Notes: a model not told the origin generated them from the sequence alone. DNA of 64,000 nucleotides from Rahnella victoriana (GCF_004330295.1 NZ_SJOJ01000007.1:1-64000), one strand, 5' to 3'; positions 26,105 through 36,001 are shown, counted from the first letter of the stretch. Made by a program: numbers and translations.

Positions 26105-26175
26105 TTTAAACTTGCTTTTGCGAGTTATGAGTTTCATAATCACCTTATCGCTTACTTGTCATGCCGGAGGTTTTT

Positions 26176-26355
26176 ATGATGCATTGTCCGCTTTGTGGAA
26201 AGGTTGCCCATACACGTTCAAGCCGTTACCTGAGTGAATCCACGAAAGAACGCTATCACCAGTGTCAGAACATCGAGTGCAGCTGTACCTTCGCAACACA
26301 CGAATCTGTCGCCCGGGTTATCTCAAAACCGGGTGGCCAGCCTGCCGCTGCGTAG
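26176..26355 (+). CDS. ogr: Late gene transcription activator Ogr/Delta
   Basis: A 59-aa zinc-finger activator (P2 Ogr 72 aa) beginning MMHCPLCGKVAHTRSSRYLS and containing ERYHQCQNIECSCTF, with the four Cys (C-x2-C ... C-x4-C) that bind zinc. GGAGG five bases upstream favours the ATG at 26176 over an in-frame ATG at 26161. It is known to recruit RNA polymerase via the alpha subunit at TGT-N12-ACA sites; the three TGTTGTGCCA elements are its probable targets. It is the last gene of the island. Confidence 0.95.
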   Translation: MMHCPLCGKVAHTRSSRYLSESTKERYHQCQNIECSCTFATHESVARVISKPGGQPAAA

Positions 26356-26382
26356 TCAATATGTGTTCATTGATGCAAAAAA

Positions 26383-26409
26383 AAGGGGTTAGCCGATGGC
26401 TAACCCCTT
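26383..26409. terminator. rplS operon terminator
   Basis: A perfect 12-bp stem AAGGGGTTAGCC / GGCTAACCCCTT with a 3-base loop and an eight-T tract on the minus strand. It ends rplS and also insulates the operon from the tailocin genes, marking the right edge of the island. Confidence 0.93.
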
Positions 26410-26447
26410 GTTCTATATTAACTAGTAGATGTCGCGTTAGCGATACC

Positions 26448-26810
<363 letters not shown>

Positions 26811-26843
26811 CTAGGTAAACTGATATATCGGGACGGCTAAGCG

Positions 26844-27617
26844 TTACGCTTCGGCGTTCCCTTCATAGTTTTGTTGACTGAGCCGATGTTCCTTTTGGAA
26901 CTCTCTCAGCAACACCTCTTGCTCGTCAGTCAGAGCTAGGTTTTCCAGAAGTTCAGGTCTTCTAAGCCAGGTTCGACCCAGCGACTGTTTCAGGCGCCAG
27001 CGACGTATATCAGCGTGGTTTCCCGACAGTAAAACTGACGGTACCTCCATGCCTTCCAACACTTCAGGGCGGGTATAATGGGGACAATCCAACAATCCGT
27101 CAGCAAAAGAATCTTCCTCTGCTGAAGCCTGACGACCCAAAACGCCCGGTATAAAACGGGAGACTGAATCAATCAGAGTCATTGCCGGCAACTCTCCACC
27201 GCTAAGAACATAATCGCCAATTGACCATTCTTCATCAATTTCGGTTTTGATTATGCGCTCATCGATCCCTTCATAACGGCCACAAACCAGAATAATTTTC
27301 TGATGCGCCGCCAGCTCGCAAACACCGGTTTGATCCAGTTTGCGACCCTGAGGTGAAAGATAAATCACTTTCACACCTTCGCCTGCCGCTGCTTTTGCTG
27401 CATGAATCGCTTCCCGTAAAGGTTGCACCATCATCAGCATTCCGGGACCCCCGCCGTAAGGGCGTTCGTCCACGGTACGATGTCGATCGTATGCGAAGTC
27501 ACGAGGACTCCAGCAATTTACGCTCAACAGGCCATTCTTAACTGCCCGGCCAGTTACCCCGTAATCCGTGATTGCGCGGAACATTTCAGGAAACAGGCTA
27601 ATTATACCGATCCACAT
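26844..27617 (-). CDS. trmD: tRNA (guanine-37-N1)-methyltransferase TrmD
   Basis: TrmD methylates G37 next to the anticodon and prevents +1 frameshifting. At 257 aa (E. coli 255) it has the SPOUT knot signature [12 protein letters not shown] and [15 protein letters not shown], which binds S-adenosylmethionine, and the C-terminal helical tRNA-binding domain. It is in the ribosomal operon between rimM and rplS, 76 bp from rimM. Confidence 0.98.
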   Translation of the reverse strand: MWIGIISLFPEMFRAITDYGVTGRAVKNGLLSVNCWSPRDFAYDRHRTVDERPYGGGPGMLMMVQPLREAIHAAKAAAGEGVKVIYLSPQGRKLDQTGVCELAAHQKIILVCGRYEGIDERIIKTEIDEEWSIGDYVLSGGELPAMTLIDSVSRFIPGVLGRQASAEEDSFADGLLDCPHYTRPEVLEGMEVPSVLLSGNHADIRRWRLKQSLGRTWLRRPELLENLALTDEQEVLLREFQKEHRLSQQNYEGNAEA

Positions 27618-27693
27618 AGCCTACCCCTTCCAAATGTTTGACCGCTCAACCAGACCTTGTTTACATGTTTTATATGAATAAACACTACGGAGG

Positions 27694-28242
27694 TCAAAAA
27701 CCAGGATCCCAATCTACTTCAACAGTGCGAGTAGCGAGATCGACTTTCTTGATAACCTGCCCATCGAGGAACGGAATCAACCGCTCCTTGAGTCCGAAGG
27801 CATCTTTCAGGTTGGCTTTCACTACCATCACATCGTTAGAACCGGTTTCCATCATATCGATGATTTTGCCCAGTTCGTAACCGGAAGTTGTCACTACCTG
27901 GCAACCAAAAAGGTCTTTCCAGTAGTAGTCACCGTCTTCCAGTGGAGGCAGTTGCTTTGAATCGACGACAATTTCGCAATTGGTCAGAAGATTCGCAGCA
28001 TCCCGATCATCAACGCCTTTGACTTTGATAATCAGATCCTGAGTGTGGCGTTTCCAGCCTTCCAGCTCGACAACTTGCCACTTACCGGCACGCTGGATAA
28101 ACCAGGGCTGGTAATCGAAGATGCTTTCAGCGTCTTCGGTGGATGAAAACACTCTGAGCCAACCACGAATGCCGTATGTTGAACCCATTTTGCCGAGTAC
28201 TAACGGCTCAGCGGGTACCACTGGATTGGATTGCTTGCTCAT
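27694..28242 (-). CDS. rimM: Ribosome maturation factor RimM
   Basis: RimM helps mature the 30S head and binds S19. The ATG at 28242 gives 182 aa, the E. coli length ([10 protein letters not shown]...); a GTG three codons upstream is possible but unneeded. The N-terminal RimM domain holds [20 protein letters not shown], and the PRC-barrel begins near [12 protein letters not shown] with the essential YYW. It lies 18 bp after rpsP. Confidence 0.98.
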   Translation of the reverse strand: MSKQSNPVVPAEPLVLGKMGSTYGIRGWLRVFSSTEDAESIFDYQPWFIQRAGKWQVVELEGWKRHTQDLIIKVKGVDDRDAANLLTNCEIVVDSKQLPPLEDGDYYWKDLFGCQVVTTSGYELGKIIDMMETGSNDVMVVKANLKDAFGLKERLIPFLDGQVIKKVDLATRTVEVDWDPGF

Positions 28243-28260
28243 TGCCACCACCGCGACAGA

Positions 28261-28509
28261 TTAAGCTGCTTTCTTAGCGTCTTTGATCAGCGCAGAAACG
28301 CGATCAGAAACGGTAGCACCCAGACCAACCCAATGGGCAACACGGTCCAGATCCATACGCAGTGCTTCAGCCTGGCCAGAAGCCAATGGGTTGAAGAAAC
28401 CTACGCGTTCGATGAAACGACCGTCACGAGCGTTGCGGCTGTCGGTCACTACTACTTGATAAAACGGACGCTTTTTTGCGCCGCCACGTGCTAAACGAAT
28501 TGTTACCAT
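28261..28509 (-). CDS. rpsP: 30S ribosomal protein S16
   Basis: An 82-aa protein starting [20 protein letters not shown], as in E. coli, with AGAGGATG as ribosome-binding site. The upstream in-frame extension reads through the leader hairpin and is rejected. It is the first gene of the rpsP-rimM-trmD-rplS operon. Typical features include [19 protein letters not shown]. Confidence 0.99.
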   Translation of the reverse strand: MVTIRLARGGAKKRPFYQVVVTDSRNARDGRFIERVGFFNPLASGQAEALRMDLDRVAHWVGLGATVSDRVSALIKDAKKAA

Positions 28510-28528
28510 AACATCCTCTTTAGTTAAT

Positions 28529-28566
28529 AAAACAACCAGACCCCATCGGGGAACGGGGTCTGGTTG
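28529..28566 (-). terminator. Hairpin between ffh and rpsP (terminator or leader attenuator)
   Basis: A perfect 12-bp stem CAACCAGACCCC / GGGGTCTGGTTG with a 10-nt loop, followed on the minus strand by TTTT. It lies 20 bp upstream of rpsP and 120 bp after ffh, so it can either end ffh transcription or attenuate the ribosomal protein operon. Confidence 0.75.
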
Positions 28567-28687
28567 CAATATAAAAAGCCCGAAAATTTTACTCATTTTG
28601 GCGCAAAAAGCAATCTAAAGCGTAGAAACCTTAGCCACCATTTTGCATGAGCCGCCTATATGGCTGATATATAGGCAGTGACGTCGA

Positions 28688-30049
28688 TTAACGGCCAGGG
28701 AAACCCGGTGGCATCATACCTTTCATGCCACGCATCATTTTCGCCATGCCGCCACTCTTCATTTTCTTCATCATGCGCTGCATATCATCGAACTGCTTAA
28801 GTAAGCGGTTGACGTCCTGCACCTGCATGCCGGAACCCATCGCGATACGACGCTTACGGGAACCTTTAATAATTTCCGGCTTGGCGCGCTCTTTCAGCGT
28901 CATCGAGTTGATGATCGCTTCCATCCGCACCAGCACTTTATCATCCATCTGGGATTTGACGTTATCCGGCAGCTGACCCACACCCGGCAGTTTGCTCATC
29001 ATACTCGCCATGCCGCCCATATTACGCATCTGCTTGAGCTGCTCGAGGAAGTCGGTCAGGTCAAAGCCGTCGCCTTTCTTGAGTTTGCTCGCCAGCTTTT
29101 CAGCCTGTGCGCGGTCAACTTTGCTCTCAATATCTTCGATAAGCGAGAGAACGTCGCCCATACCCAGAATACGGGAGGCAATACGATCCGGATGGAAGGG
29201 CTCCAGCGCATCGGTTTTTTCACCCATACCCAGGAATTTAATCGGTTTGCCGGTGATATGACGAATCGACAACGCAGCACCGCCACGGGCATCACCGTCG
29301 ACTTTAGTCAGGATCACGCCGGTCAGCGGCAACGCTTCATTAAACGCTTTCGCGGTATTCGCGGCATCCTGACCCGTCATGGCATCGACAACAAACAGGG
29401 TTTCGACCGGATTAATCGCGGCATGAACCTGTTTGATTTCGTCCATCATCGCTTCGTCGACGTGTAAACGGCCGGCGGTATCGACAATCAGAACGTCGTA
29501 GAATTTCAGTTTGGCTTGCTGAAGTGCGCGGCTGACGATATCCACCGGCTTTTCCTGCGCATCGGACGCAAAGAAATCCACTTCAACTTGCTGCGCCAGG
29601 GTTTCCAGCTGTTTGATCGCCGCAGGACGATAAACGTCGGCGGACACCACCAGCACTTTTTTCTTTTTCTTTTCTTTCAGGAATTTCGCCAGTTTACCGA
29701 CGCTGGTCGTTTTACCGGCACCTTGTAAACCTGCCATCAGAACCACAGCCGGAGGCTGCGCCGCTAAGTTAAGCTCGGTGTTAGCCTCGCCCATCGCGGT
29801 TTCCAGCTCTTTCTGGACAATTTTGACGAATTCCTGACCCGGGGTGAGGCTCTTATTGACCTCAACGCCAACAGCGCTTTCTTTCACCCGGTTGATGAAG
29901 TCACGCACGACCGGCAGCGCAACGTCCGCTTCCAGTAACGCCATACGCACTTCACGTAATGTCTCTTTGATATTTTCTTCGGTCAGCCGCCCGCGGCCGC
30001 TGATATTGCGCAGTGTGCGCGACAATCGATCGCTTAAATTCTCAAACAT
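28688..30049 (-). CDS. ffh: Signal recognition particle protein Ffh (SRP54)
   Basis: Ffh binds signal sequences and 4.5S RNA and delivers nascent membrane proteins to FtsY. The 453-aa product matches E. coli. It has an N-terminal helical bundle, a GTPase domain with GLQGAGKTTS (about 105), DTAGRLHVD and TKVDGDARGG, and a Met-rich M domain ending MMRGMKGMMPPGFPGR, with the RNA-binding SGMQVQDVNRLL. It is divergent from ypjD. Confidence 0.99.
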   Translation of the reverse strand: MFENLSDRLSRTLRNISGRGRLTEENIKETLREVRMALLEADVALPVVRDFINRVKESAVGVEVNKSLTPGQEFVKIVQKELETAMGEANTELNLAAQPPAVVLMAGLQGAGKTTSVGKLAKFLKEKKKKKVLVVSADVYRPAAIKQLETLAQQVEVDFFASDAQEKPVDIVSRALQQAKLKFYDVLIVDTAGRLHVDEAMMDEIKQVHAAINPVETLFVVDAMTGQDAANTAKAFNEALPLTGVILTKVDGDARGGAALSIRHITGKPIKFLGMGEKTDALEPFHPDRIASRILGMGDVLSLIEDIESKVDRAQAEKLASKLKKGDGFDLTDFLEQLKQMRNMGGMASMMSKLPGVGQLPDNVKSQMDDKVLVRMEAIINSMTLKERAKPEIIKGSRKRRIAMGSGMQVQDVNRLLKQFDDMQRMMKKMKSGGMAKMMRGMKGMMPPGFPGR

Positions 30050-30213
30050 CGTCTCTTGCTCAACGTAATGACAGGCCGCTTTTGCGACGTAATTGCGGGA
30101 TTATAACACGAAGCGCGGACGATCTCTGCTTTGGCATCTCAGATAGGTTGGAGCGTGACGCGGGTAACGTTATACTGCGGTTCTCATTCACTTTTCGATG
30201 CTACCGAAACGCT

Positions 30214-31005
30214 ATGTCAGTTTTTGCTCTCGTCGCCATGTTGGCCTATCTGCTCAGCCTTGCACTGATTATTCCGAGCATCATCCGGAAGAACAGCGCA
30301 TACCGGCGTTTAGCACTAATTTCCGTGGTGGTGGCCCTGATCTGCCACGCCGTAGCATTGCAACAACGTATTTTCGATGTCAGCACCGGCCAGAACCTCA
30401 GTCTGGTGAACATTGGATCGGTCGTCAGTTTAATCATTGGCACGGTGATGACCATCGTCGCCTCGCGCAATCGTGGCTGGTTTGTCCTGCCGATTGTTTA
30501 CAGTTTCTCGCTGATTAATCTGGCGTTCGTGACCTTTCTTCCGGGCGAGTTCATCACGCATCTTGAAGAAAGCAAAGGCCTGCTGGTTCACATTGGTCTG
30601 GCATTATTCTCGTATGCCACACTGATGATCGCCGCACTTTACGCGCTGCAACTGGCGTGGCTCGATTATCAGCTGAAGAATAAGCGCCTGACGTTTACGG
30701 CTGACATGCCGCCGCTGATGAGCATCGAGCGCAAACTTTTTCACATCACCCAGATTGGTGTCATTTTACTGACGCTGACGCTGTGCACCGGATTACTGTA
30801 TCTGAACAACCTGTTCAGCCCGGAGAATATCGACAAGGCCGTCTTATCGATACTGGCATGGTTCGTTTATATCGTCCTGTTATGGGGCCATTATCACGAA
30901 GGCTGGCGTGGCCGCCGCGTGGTATGGTTCAGCATGGCGGGCGCCATCCTCCTGACTCTTGCCTATTTTGGCAGTCGCCTGATCCAGCAAATCATGGTTC
31001 ATTAA
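30214..31005 (+). CDS. ypjD: Inner membrane protein YpjD (cytochrome c assembly family, CorE)
   Basis: A 263-aa protein with about eight membrane helices, related to CcsA/CcmC-type heme handling proteins. The conserved WGHYHEGWRGRRVVWF (about 225) is the family signature. I chose the ATG at 30214 by alignment with E. coli YpjD; the open frame extends upstream over the divergent ffh start and is not credible. It is named CorE in some enterobacteria because of cobalt/magnesium phenotypes. It lies 16 bp before corB. Confidence 0.9.
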   Translation: MSVFALVAMLAYLLSLALIIPSIIRKNSAYRRLALISVVVALICHAVALQQRIFDVSTGQNLSLVNIGSVVSLIIGTVMTIVASRNRGWFVLPIVYSFSLINLAFVTFLPGEFITHLEESKGLLVHIGLALFSYATLMIAALYALQLAWLDYQLKNKRLTFTADMPPLMSIERKLFHITQIGVILLTLTLCTGLLYLNNLFSPENIDKAVLSILAWFVYIVLLWGHYHEGWRGRRVVWFSMAGAILLTLAYFGSRLIQQIMVH

Positions 31006-31021
31006 TTAAAAGGAATACCCG

Positions 31022-32311
31022 TTGGAGCACGTCTCAACAACAACCCTGATCATCACATTGATCATCATGGTGGTGGTTTCGGCTTATTTTTCAGCCTCCG
31101 AAACCGGTATGATGACACTCAACCGTTACCGGTTACGTCACCTGGCCAAACAGGGTAACCGCGCGGCGCGTCGCGTCGAAAAGCTGTTAAAACGCCCGGA
31201 TCAACTGATCAGTCTGGTGCTTATCGGCAACAACCTGGTCAACATTCTTGCTTCCGCTCTGGCAACGATTGTGGGCATCCGTCTGTATGGCGATGCCGGC
31301 GTGGCGATTGCTACCGGTGTGCTGACCTTTGTTGTGCTGCTGTTTGCAGAAGTCCTGCCAAAAACCTTTGCCGCACTGAATCCTGAGCGCATCGCGTTTC
31401 CGAGCAGCATTTTGTTGCGTCCGCTGCAAAAAATCATGATGCCATTGGTGTGGATCCTGAACAGTCTCTCGCGCCTGCTGATGAGAATGTTCGGCATCAA
31501 GACCACTGCCAGCCTCAGCGATGCCGTCAGCAAAGAAGAACTGCGTACCATCGTGAACGAGTCACGCTCGAATATCTCACGCCGTAATCAGGACATGCTG
31601 CTTTCCGTGCTGGATCTGGAAAAAGTGTCAGTTGATGACATCATGGTGCCGCGCAATGAAATCGTCGGCATTGATATCAATGACGACTGGAAGTCGATCA
31701 TTCGCCAGCTCACCCACTCGCCGCATGGCCGCATTGTGCTTTACCGCGACTCCCTCGATGATGCGATCGGTATGCTGCGCCTGCGTGAAGCTTACCGTCT
31801 GATGACCGAGAAAAAAGAGTTCACCAAAGAAAACCTGCTGCGCGCCGCCGACGAGATTTACTACATTCCGGAAGGTACGCCGCTGAATATTCAGCTGGTA
31901 AAATTCCAGCGGAATAAAAAGAAAGTGGGCATCGTGGTGGATGAATACGGTGATATTCAGGGGCTGGTAACGGTTGAGGATATCCTTGAAGAAATCGTCG
32001 GCGATTTCACGACGTCGATGTCACCGACGCTTGCTGAAGAAGTCACGCCGCAAAGCGACGGGTCCGTGCTGATTGAAGGCAGTGCGAACGTCCGTGAGCT
32101 GAACAAAGCGTTTAACTGGCATCTGCCCGCAGAGGAAGCGAGAACCATCAACGGTATGCTGCTGGAAGTGCTGGAGGATATTCCGACCATCGGCACCAGC
32201 CTGCGTATTGAAGATTATGAAGTGGAAATTCTCGATGTGCAGGACAACATGATCAAACAGGTGCAGGTTCGCCCCTTACAACCGTTGCAAAGCAGCGTAA
32301 ACCAGCGCTGA
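31022..32311 (+). CDS. corB: CNNM/CBS-domain transporter-associated protein CorB (YfjD)
   Basis: A 429-aa membrane protein linked to Mg2+/Co2+ efflux. It has an N-terminal CNNM domain with four hydrophobic segments (about 1-180), two CBS domains (DIMVPRNEIVGIDIND from about 205; VDEYGDIQGLVTVEDILEEI near 305) and a CorC/HlyC C-terminal domain. The start is TTG at 31022 (MEHVSTTTL), preceded by AAGGAA and supported by the E. coli N-terminus. It is the second gene of the ypjD-corB unit, with a strong terminator after it. Confidence 0.95.
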   Translation: MEHVSTTTLIITLIIMVVVSAYFSASETGMMTLNRYRLRHLAKQGNRAARRVEKLLKRPDQLISLVLIGNNLVNILASALATIVGIRLYGDAGVAIATGVLTFVVLLFAEVLPKTFAALNPERIAFPSSILLRPLQKIMMPLVWILNSLSRLLMRMFGIKTTASLSDAVSKEELRTIVNESRSNISRRNQDMLLSVLDLEKVSVDDIMVPRNEIVGIDINDDWKSIIRQLTHSPHGRIVLYRDSLDDAIGMLRLREAYRLMTEKKEFTKENLLRAADEIYYIPEGTPLNIQLVKFQRNKKKVGIVVDEYGDIQGLVTVEDILEEIVGDFTTSMSPTLAEEVTPQSDGSVLIEGSANVRELNKAFNWHLPAEEARTINGMLLEVLEDIPTIGTSLRIEDYEVEILDVQDNMIKQVQVRPLQPLQSSVNQR

Positions 32312-32330
32312 GCCTCTGAATTTCAGACAT

Positions 32331-32359
32331 AAAAAAGACGCGAATTTCGCGTCTTTTTT
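32331..32359. terminator. Bidirectional terminator between corB and luxS
   Basis: A 14-bp perfect inverted repeat, AAAAAAGACGCGAA and its complement, with almost no loop, flanked by A and T tracts. It serves the convergent genes corB and luxS. Confidence 0.92.
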
Positions 32360-32383
32360 GTCTTCAGCACCAACCAAAAACGA

Positions 32384-32899
32384 CTAGATGTGCAGTTCGG
32401 ACAGTTTCTCTTTTGGCAGAGCCAGATCATCGTTACGGTTTACGACAACATCATGATCGATGATGTGTTGCGCGATTTCCTGTGCTTCTTTCAGGGAATG
32501 CATTTCGTAAGTACCGCACTGATATTCATTCAGCTCGGGGATCTGACGCTGTTCTTTCACTTTCAGAACGTCCGCCATCGCGGCTTTCCAGGCATCCGCC
32601 ACGCGTTGCTCTTCCGGCACACCAATCAGGCTCATGTAGAAACCCGTACGGCAGCCCATCGGAGAAATATCGATGATCTCAACACCGCTGCCATTCAGGT
32701 GGTTACGCATGAACCCTGCAAACAGGTGCTCAAGGGTATGAATACCACGTTCAGGCATTACTTCAATGTTCGGGCGGCAGAAGCGCAGATCGAACACGGT
32801 AATGGTGTCACCGTGCGGGGTATGCATGGTTTTTGCGACGCGAACAGCAGGTGCTGCCATACGGGTATGGTCTACGGTAAAGCTATCCAACAGTGGCAT
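32384..32899 (-). CDS. luxS: S-ribosylhomocysteine lyase LuxS (AI-2 synthase)
   Basis: LuxS cleaves S-ribosylhomocysteine to homocysteine and DPD, the precursor of autoinducer-2. The 171-aa protein has the E. coli length. The iron/zinc ligands H54 and H58 (HTLEHLF) and the Cys of [10 protein letters not shown] (about 128) are present, as is the catalytic Cys84-type position in MGCRTGFYM. It is monocistronic, next to micA and gshA as in other enterobacteria. Confidence 0.98.
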   Translation of the reverse strand: MPLLDSFTVDHTRMAAPAVRVAKTMHTPHGDTITVFDLRFCRPNIEVMPERGIHTLEHLFAGFMRNHLNGSGVEIIDISPMGCRTGFYMSLIGVPEEQRVADAWKAAMADVLKVKEQRQIPELNEYQCGTYEMHSLKEAQEIAQHIIDHDVVVNRNDDLALPKEKLSELHI

Positions 32900-32942
32900 A
32901 TCGTCACCTCTCCTAAATAAATTAATTTTTTTTACGAACTCA

Positions 32943-32971
32943 GGAAACCTTTTCCCAGCACGCGGGTCTTA
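32943..32971 (+). promoter_or_regulatory. Probable sigma-E promoter of micA
   Basis: GGAAACCTT (32943-32951) and GTCTTA (32966-32971) occupy the -35 and -10 positions of the sigma-E promoter in front of MicA. They resemble the consensus GGAACTT and TCTGA. The transcript would start at or near G32978. Confidence 0.6.
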
Positions 32972-32977
32972 ATTAGT

Positions 32978-33051
32978 GAAAGACGCGCATTTGTTATCAT
33001 CATCCCTGTAAACAGAGATGTTTATTTGGCCACATTAATTGTGGCCTTTTT
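32978..33051 (+). ncRNA. micA: Small regulatory RNA MicA
   Basis: This 74-nt stretch between luxS and gshA matches E. coli MicA in location, strand and sequence. The 5' end GAAAGACGCGCATTTGTTAT with CATCATCCC, which base-pairs with ompA mRNA, is conserved, as is the terminator stem GGCCAC / GTGGCC followed by five T. MicA is an Hfq-dependent, sigma-E-induced repressor of outer membrane protein mRNAs. The middle differs from E. coli: TAAAC and GTTTA can form a stem around AGAGAT. Confidence 0.93.
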
Positions 33052-33056
33052 CTTTT

Positions 33057-34628
33057 CTACTCAACGCTACTGCCTGCATTCGCAGCCAGGTATTCTTCAA
33101 AGCTTAGCTTATCGCCGGCTTCCAGTGCGCGCTGACGCTGCCAGGAACCGTCCTGCTCAGCCATTAAAGCACTCTCATCCAACACTTCCAGCGGTTCACT
33201 CACCAGCATCTGACGGTATTTCTCCGCCAGTTCCAGCCCGAGATTCCCCACGCCTTGCTGTTTCAGATCCCTGAGGATACGGGCCGAATACGTCAGTTCC
33301 GGATCATCAAACGCCGCGACCAGCTCTTTGCAAACATCCTGATACTGATTATCGCCGTTTTGTTTATCCATGACCTGGGCAACACGGCTCAGATCGGCAA
33401 ACAAAGCATTACCGACGCTGGCTAATGGCTGACGTTCATCATGACAGCCGATACCAATCGTCTGCCCCGGTTTACGACCTTCAAGGATCACCCGGTTCCA
33501 GTTTTTGCGCGTACAAAGCAGTTCATCACTGCTCATTTCCGGCGCATCCGCTAATGCACACCATACCAAAAACAGATCCAGGAAACGTGCCTGGGTTGCA
33601 TCAATGCCCACAGGAGAGAACGGATTGACATCCAGCGAGCGGACTTCAATGTATTCGATCCCGCTGCGCATCAGTGCATCAGAAGGCGTTTCACCCGATT
33701 TGGTGACACGTTTAGGACGGATTGGCGCATAAAGTTCGTTCTCAATCTGTAACACATTGGTGTTCAGCTGAAGATATTTCCCGTCCTTTTTCACGCCCAT
33801 TTCCGCATACTCCGCCGATGGTGTGCGGATAGCCTTTTTCACGCCCTTCACATACGTCGTAAGGTCGTTAAAGGTGATGCCCAGATTGCTCTGTGATTTA
33901 TTGGTATACCCCAAATCACTCAGACGCAACGAGGTGGCATAGGGCAGATAACACAATCCACCTTCGGTATATTCGAATGGCAAATCTGTTTCACGCCCTT
34001 TCAGGAATGAAGAACAGATCGCAGGCGACGCCCCGAACAGATACGGGATCACCCAGCCGAAACGGTAATAGTTACGGATGAGTTTGAAATAGCCAGCAGA
34101 GATCGCCTCTTTGCCACTTTCAACATCGGTCACACCTAACCGCTCCTGCCAGAAAGTCAGTGGCAAAGAGAAATTATAGTGGATGCCGGAAATGACCTGC
34201 ATCAGCGCGCCGTAGCGGTTCTTCAGACCTTCGCGGTAAAGCGTTTTGAAACGTCCTGCGTTCGACGAACCATATTGTGCCAGTTCGATATCCTGTCCGG
34301 ATTCGATAAAGCACGGCATGCTGAACGGCCACATACGCTCGTCGCCAAGCTCACGGGCTACGTGACGGTGAATGTCACGCAGAAACGCCATCAGATGCTC
34401 AATATTGTCATCGACGGGCGTAATGAATTCTAATAAGGCTTCAGCAAAATCGGTGGTGATCCAGCGATGCGTCAGTGCCGCACCTAAAGATTCCGGGTGT
34501 CCGGTTGTCGCTAATGAACCATCGGGATTAACCCGCAGTGTTTCACGCTCAATACCGCGACGAATACCTTTTAATGCCTGAGGGTGGGCTTCCAGCCAGG
34601 AAAGCGCCTGAGATACATCCGGGATCAA
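33057..34628 (-). CDS. gshA: Glutamate-cysteine ligase (gamma-glutamylcysteine synthetase)
   Basis: GshA catalyses the first, rate-limiting step of glutathione synthesis. The start is TTG at 34628 ([16 protein letters not shown]), with GGGAGG upstream; E. coli gshA also uses TTG. This gives 523 aa (E. coli 518). Motifs include [36 protein letters not shown]-like GIHYNFSLP and [16 protein letters not shown]. The long upstream extension of the open frame overlaps yqaA and is rejected. The C-terminal tail ends [12 protein letters not shown], differing from E. coli. Confidence 0.97.
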   Translation of the reverse strand: MIPDVSQALSWLEAHPQALKGIRRGIERETLRVNPDGSLATTGHPESLGAALTHRWITTDFAEALLEFITPVDDNIEHLMAFLRDIHRHVARELGDERMWPFSMPCFIESGQDIELAQYGSSNAGRFKTLYREGLKNRYGALMQVISGIHYNFSLPLTFWQERLGVTDVESGKEAISAGYFKLIRNYYRFGWVIPYLFGASPAICSSFLKGRETDLPFEYTEGGLCYLPYATSLRLSDLGYTNKSQSNLGITFNDLTTYVKGVKKAIRTPSAEYAEMGVKKDGKYLQLNTNVLQIENELYAPIRPKRVTKSGETPSDALMRSGIEYIEVRSLDVNPFSPVGIDATQARFLDLFLVWCALADAPEMSSDELLCTRKNWNRVILEGRKPGQTIGIGCHDERQPLASVGNALFADLSRVAQVMDKQNGDNQYQDVCKELVAAFDDPELTYSARILRDLKQQGVGNLGLELAEKYRQMLVSEPLEVLDESALMAEQDGSWQRQRALEAGDKLSFEEYLAANAGSSVE

Positions 34629-34713
34629 ATTGACCTCCCGCTCGGTGAAACCATTAATTTGCAAGCATACTGAGTCTGCATAGATGTGACCATAATTGAT
34701 AGCTGATGCCAAT

Positions 34714-35142
34714 CTAACTGAACCATGAGAGCCCCTCCAGCGTAACAACCGTCAAAAGGACGTAACGCACGGCCTTTCCGATAAACATGAAAAAGACCAC
34801 AGGCCCCCACGGCATTCGCAGCCAACCTGCTAATACGCACAACACATCGCCTATCACCGGCAACCAGCTCAGCAATAACGCCGCAGGTCCAAAGCGCTTC
34901 AGCCAGCCCTGTGCAACGTGTAATCCACGCTGAGGTTTAAGCTGCGGCAGAAAGCGTCCGATGATGACGTTGGTTATGCCACCTAAGGTATTGCCAACAG
35001 ATGCAGACAAAACCAGTGCCGCTGGCATTGCGCTGCCAGCTGACAATAAAGCCACTAATAAGACTTCTGAATTTCCGGGCAATAATGTGGCGCTTAAAAA
35101 ACTGCTGCCAAATAAAGAAGCCAGCGCCACGGCGCTACTCAC
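34714..35142 (-). CDS. yqaA: DedA-like inner membrane protein YqaA
   Basis: A 142-aa protein, same length as E. coli YqaA, of the SNARE-associated/DedA (VTT) family, with about four hydrophobic segments. Family motifs [30 protein letters not shown] and the amphipathic [17 protein letters not shown] are present. The biochemical function is unsettled; relatives act in lipid carrier translocation and envelope homeostasis. It overlaps yqaB by four bases. Confidence 0.93.
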   Translation of the reverse strand: MSSAVALASLFGSSFLSATLLPGNSEVLLVALLSAGSAMPAALVLSASVGNTLGGITNVIIGRFLPQLKPQRGLHVAQGWLKRFGPAALLLSWLPVIGDVLCVLAGWLRMPWGPVVFFMFIGKAVRYVLLTVVTLEGLSWFS

Positions 35143-35705
35143 AGCGTACGCACGTCCACAAAATCCATATTGGCGCGTTTCGCCGCCTCAATACCGAAAT
35201 CTGCATCTTCAAAGACGAGGCATTTTTCAGGAGGCACGCCGATGAGCTCAGCGCAGCGCAAAAAGGTATCCGGCGCAGGCTTGTGGTTCTGCACGTCATT
35301 CGCGCCCACAATGGCGTCAAAGCAATCACGCAGCCCTAAATGCCGTAACAGGGCATCCGCCATCCAGTGCTCACTGCCCGTCCCGACTGCCATCGGCCGG
35401 CGGCCATGATAGGCTTTGACGACATCCACCAAAGGCAGAGGCCGGACGGTATCGAGCAGCATTTCCTGCACGGCAGCGGTCTTCTCTGCGGCCAGCAGAT
35501 GGGGATCCATATCGACATTATTGCTGTCGATAACAAACTTGGCGATGCGCCAGGTCGGAGAACCATTCAGAGCAACCATGGATTCGACATCAAACTGCAT
35601 GCTGTATTTGGTCAATACCTGATGCCATGCCTTACGGTGCGTAGGTTCGGTATCCAATATGGTGCCATCCATATCAAATATTAGCCCTTCGTATCGATCG
35701 TACAT
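35139..35705 (-). CDS. yqaB: Fructose-1-phosphate phosphatase YqaB (HAD family)
   Basis: A 188-aa HAD-like hydrolase, the E. coli length when started at MYDRYEGLIFD, with GGAG upstream. The nucleophile motif is DMDGTILDT, motif II TGSE and motif IV FEDADFGIEAA. It dephosphorylates sugar phosphates such as fructose-1-phosphate. It is the first gene of the yqaB-yqaA pair. The following 150 bp (35706-35860) hold no gene that I can see. Confidence 0.95.
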   Translation of the reverse strand: MYDRYEGLIFDMDGTILDTEPTHRKAWHQVLTKYSMQFDVESMVALNGSPTWRIAKFVIDSNNVDMDPHLLAAEKTAAVQEMLLDTVRPLPLVDVVKAYHGRRPMAVGTGSEHWMADALLRHLGLRDCFDAIVGANDVQNHKPAPDTFLRCAELIGVPPEKCLVFEDADFGIEAAKRANMDFVDVRTL

Positions 35706-35862
35706 CGAAAGCTCCATGATCACGAAAAAACAGGAAAACTACTTTAGCGCAAAGTCTTTCGAAAGTCGCATTTTGTCCACACCTACAGCACATCCGAACA
35801 CGTAGGAAACATCAGGGAAATGAAAAGGAAGAGGTAAAATCAGGAGGCAAAATGCAGAAAGC

Positions 35863-35887
35863 AAAAAACCCGCCGGAGCGGGTTTTT
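35863..35887 (-). terminator. Terminator of the tRNA-Arg/tRNA-Ser operon
   Basis: The stem AAAAACCCGC / GCGGGTTTTT with a CGGA loop stands downstream (minus strand) of the last RtT-like element. It is a strong symmetrical terminator and also protects yqaB from tRNA readthrough. Confidence 0.9.
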
Positions 35888-35928
35888 CTCATGCTGAACG
35901 ACAAATACATCGTCAACATACACAAATA

Positions 35929-36001
35929 TGTTGCACCCAGGAAGATGACTCGGCGGGACCTCGCCCTGCGGGCCGTTGCTAAAGCAACGTTATCTTCCTT
36001 C
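35929..36001 (-). ncRNA. RtT-like repeat element, diverged copy
   Basis: On the minus strand a closing stem GGAAGATAAC / ATCTTCC encloses the hairpins GTTGCTTTAGCAAC and GCCCGCAGGGC, then a segment ending TTGCACCCAG-like, a decayed tRNA-Arg 3' end. It resembles the RtT elements known from enterobacterial tRNA operons. It is the terminal copy of three and differs by several substitutions and in its flank. Confidence 0.6.
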
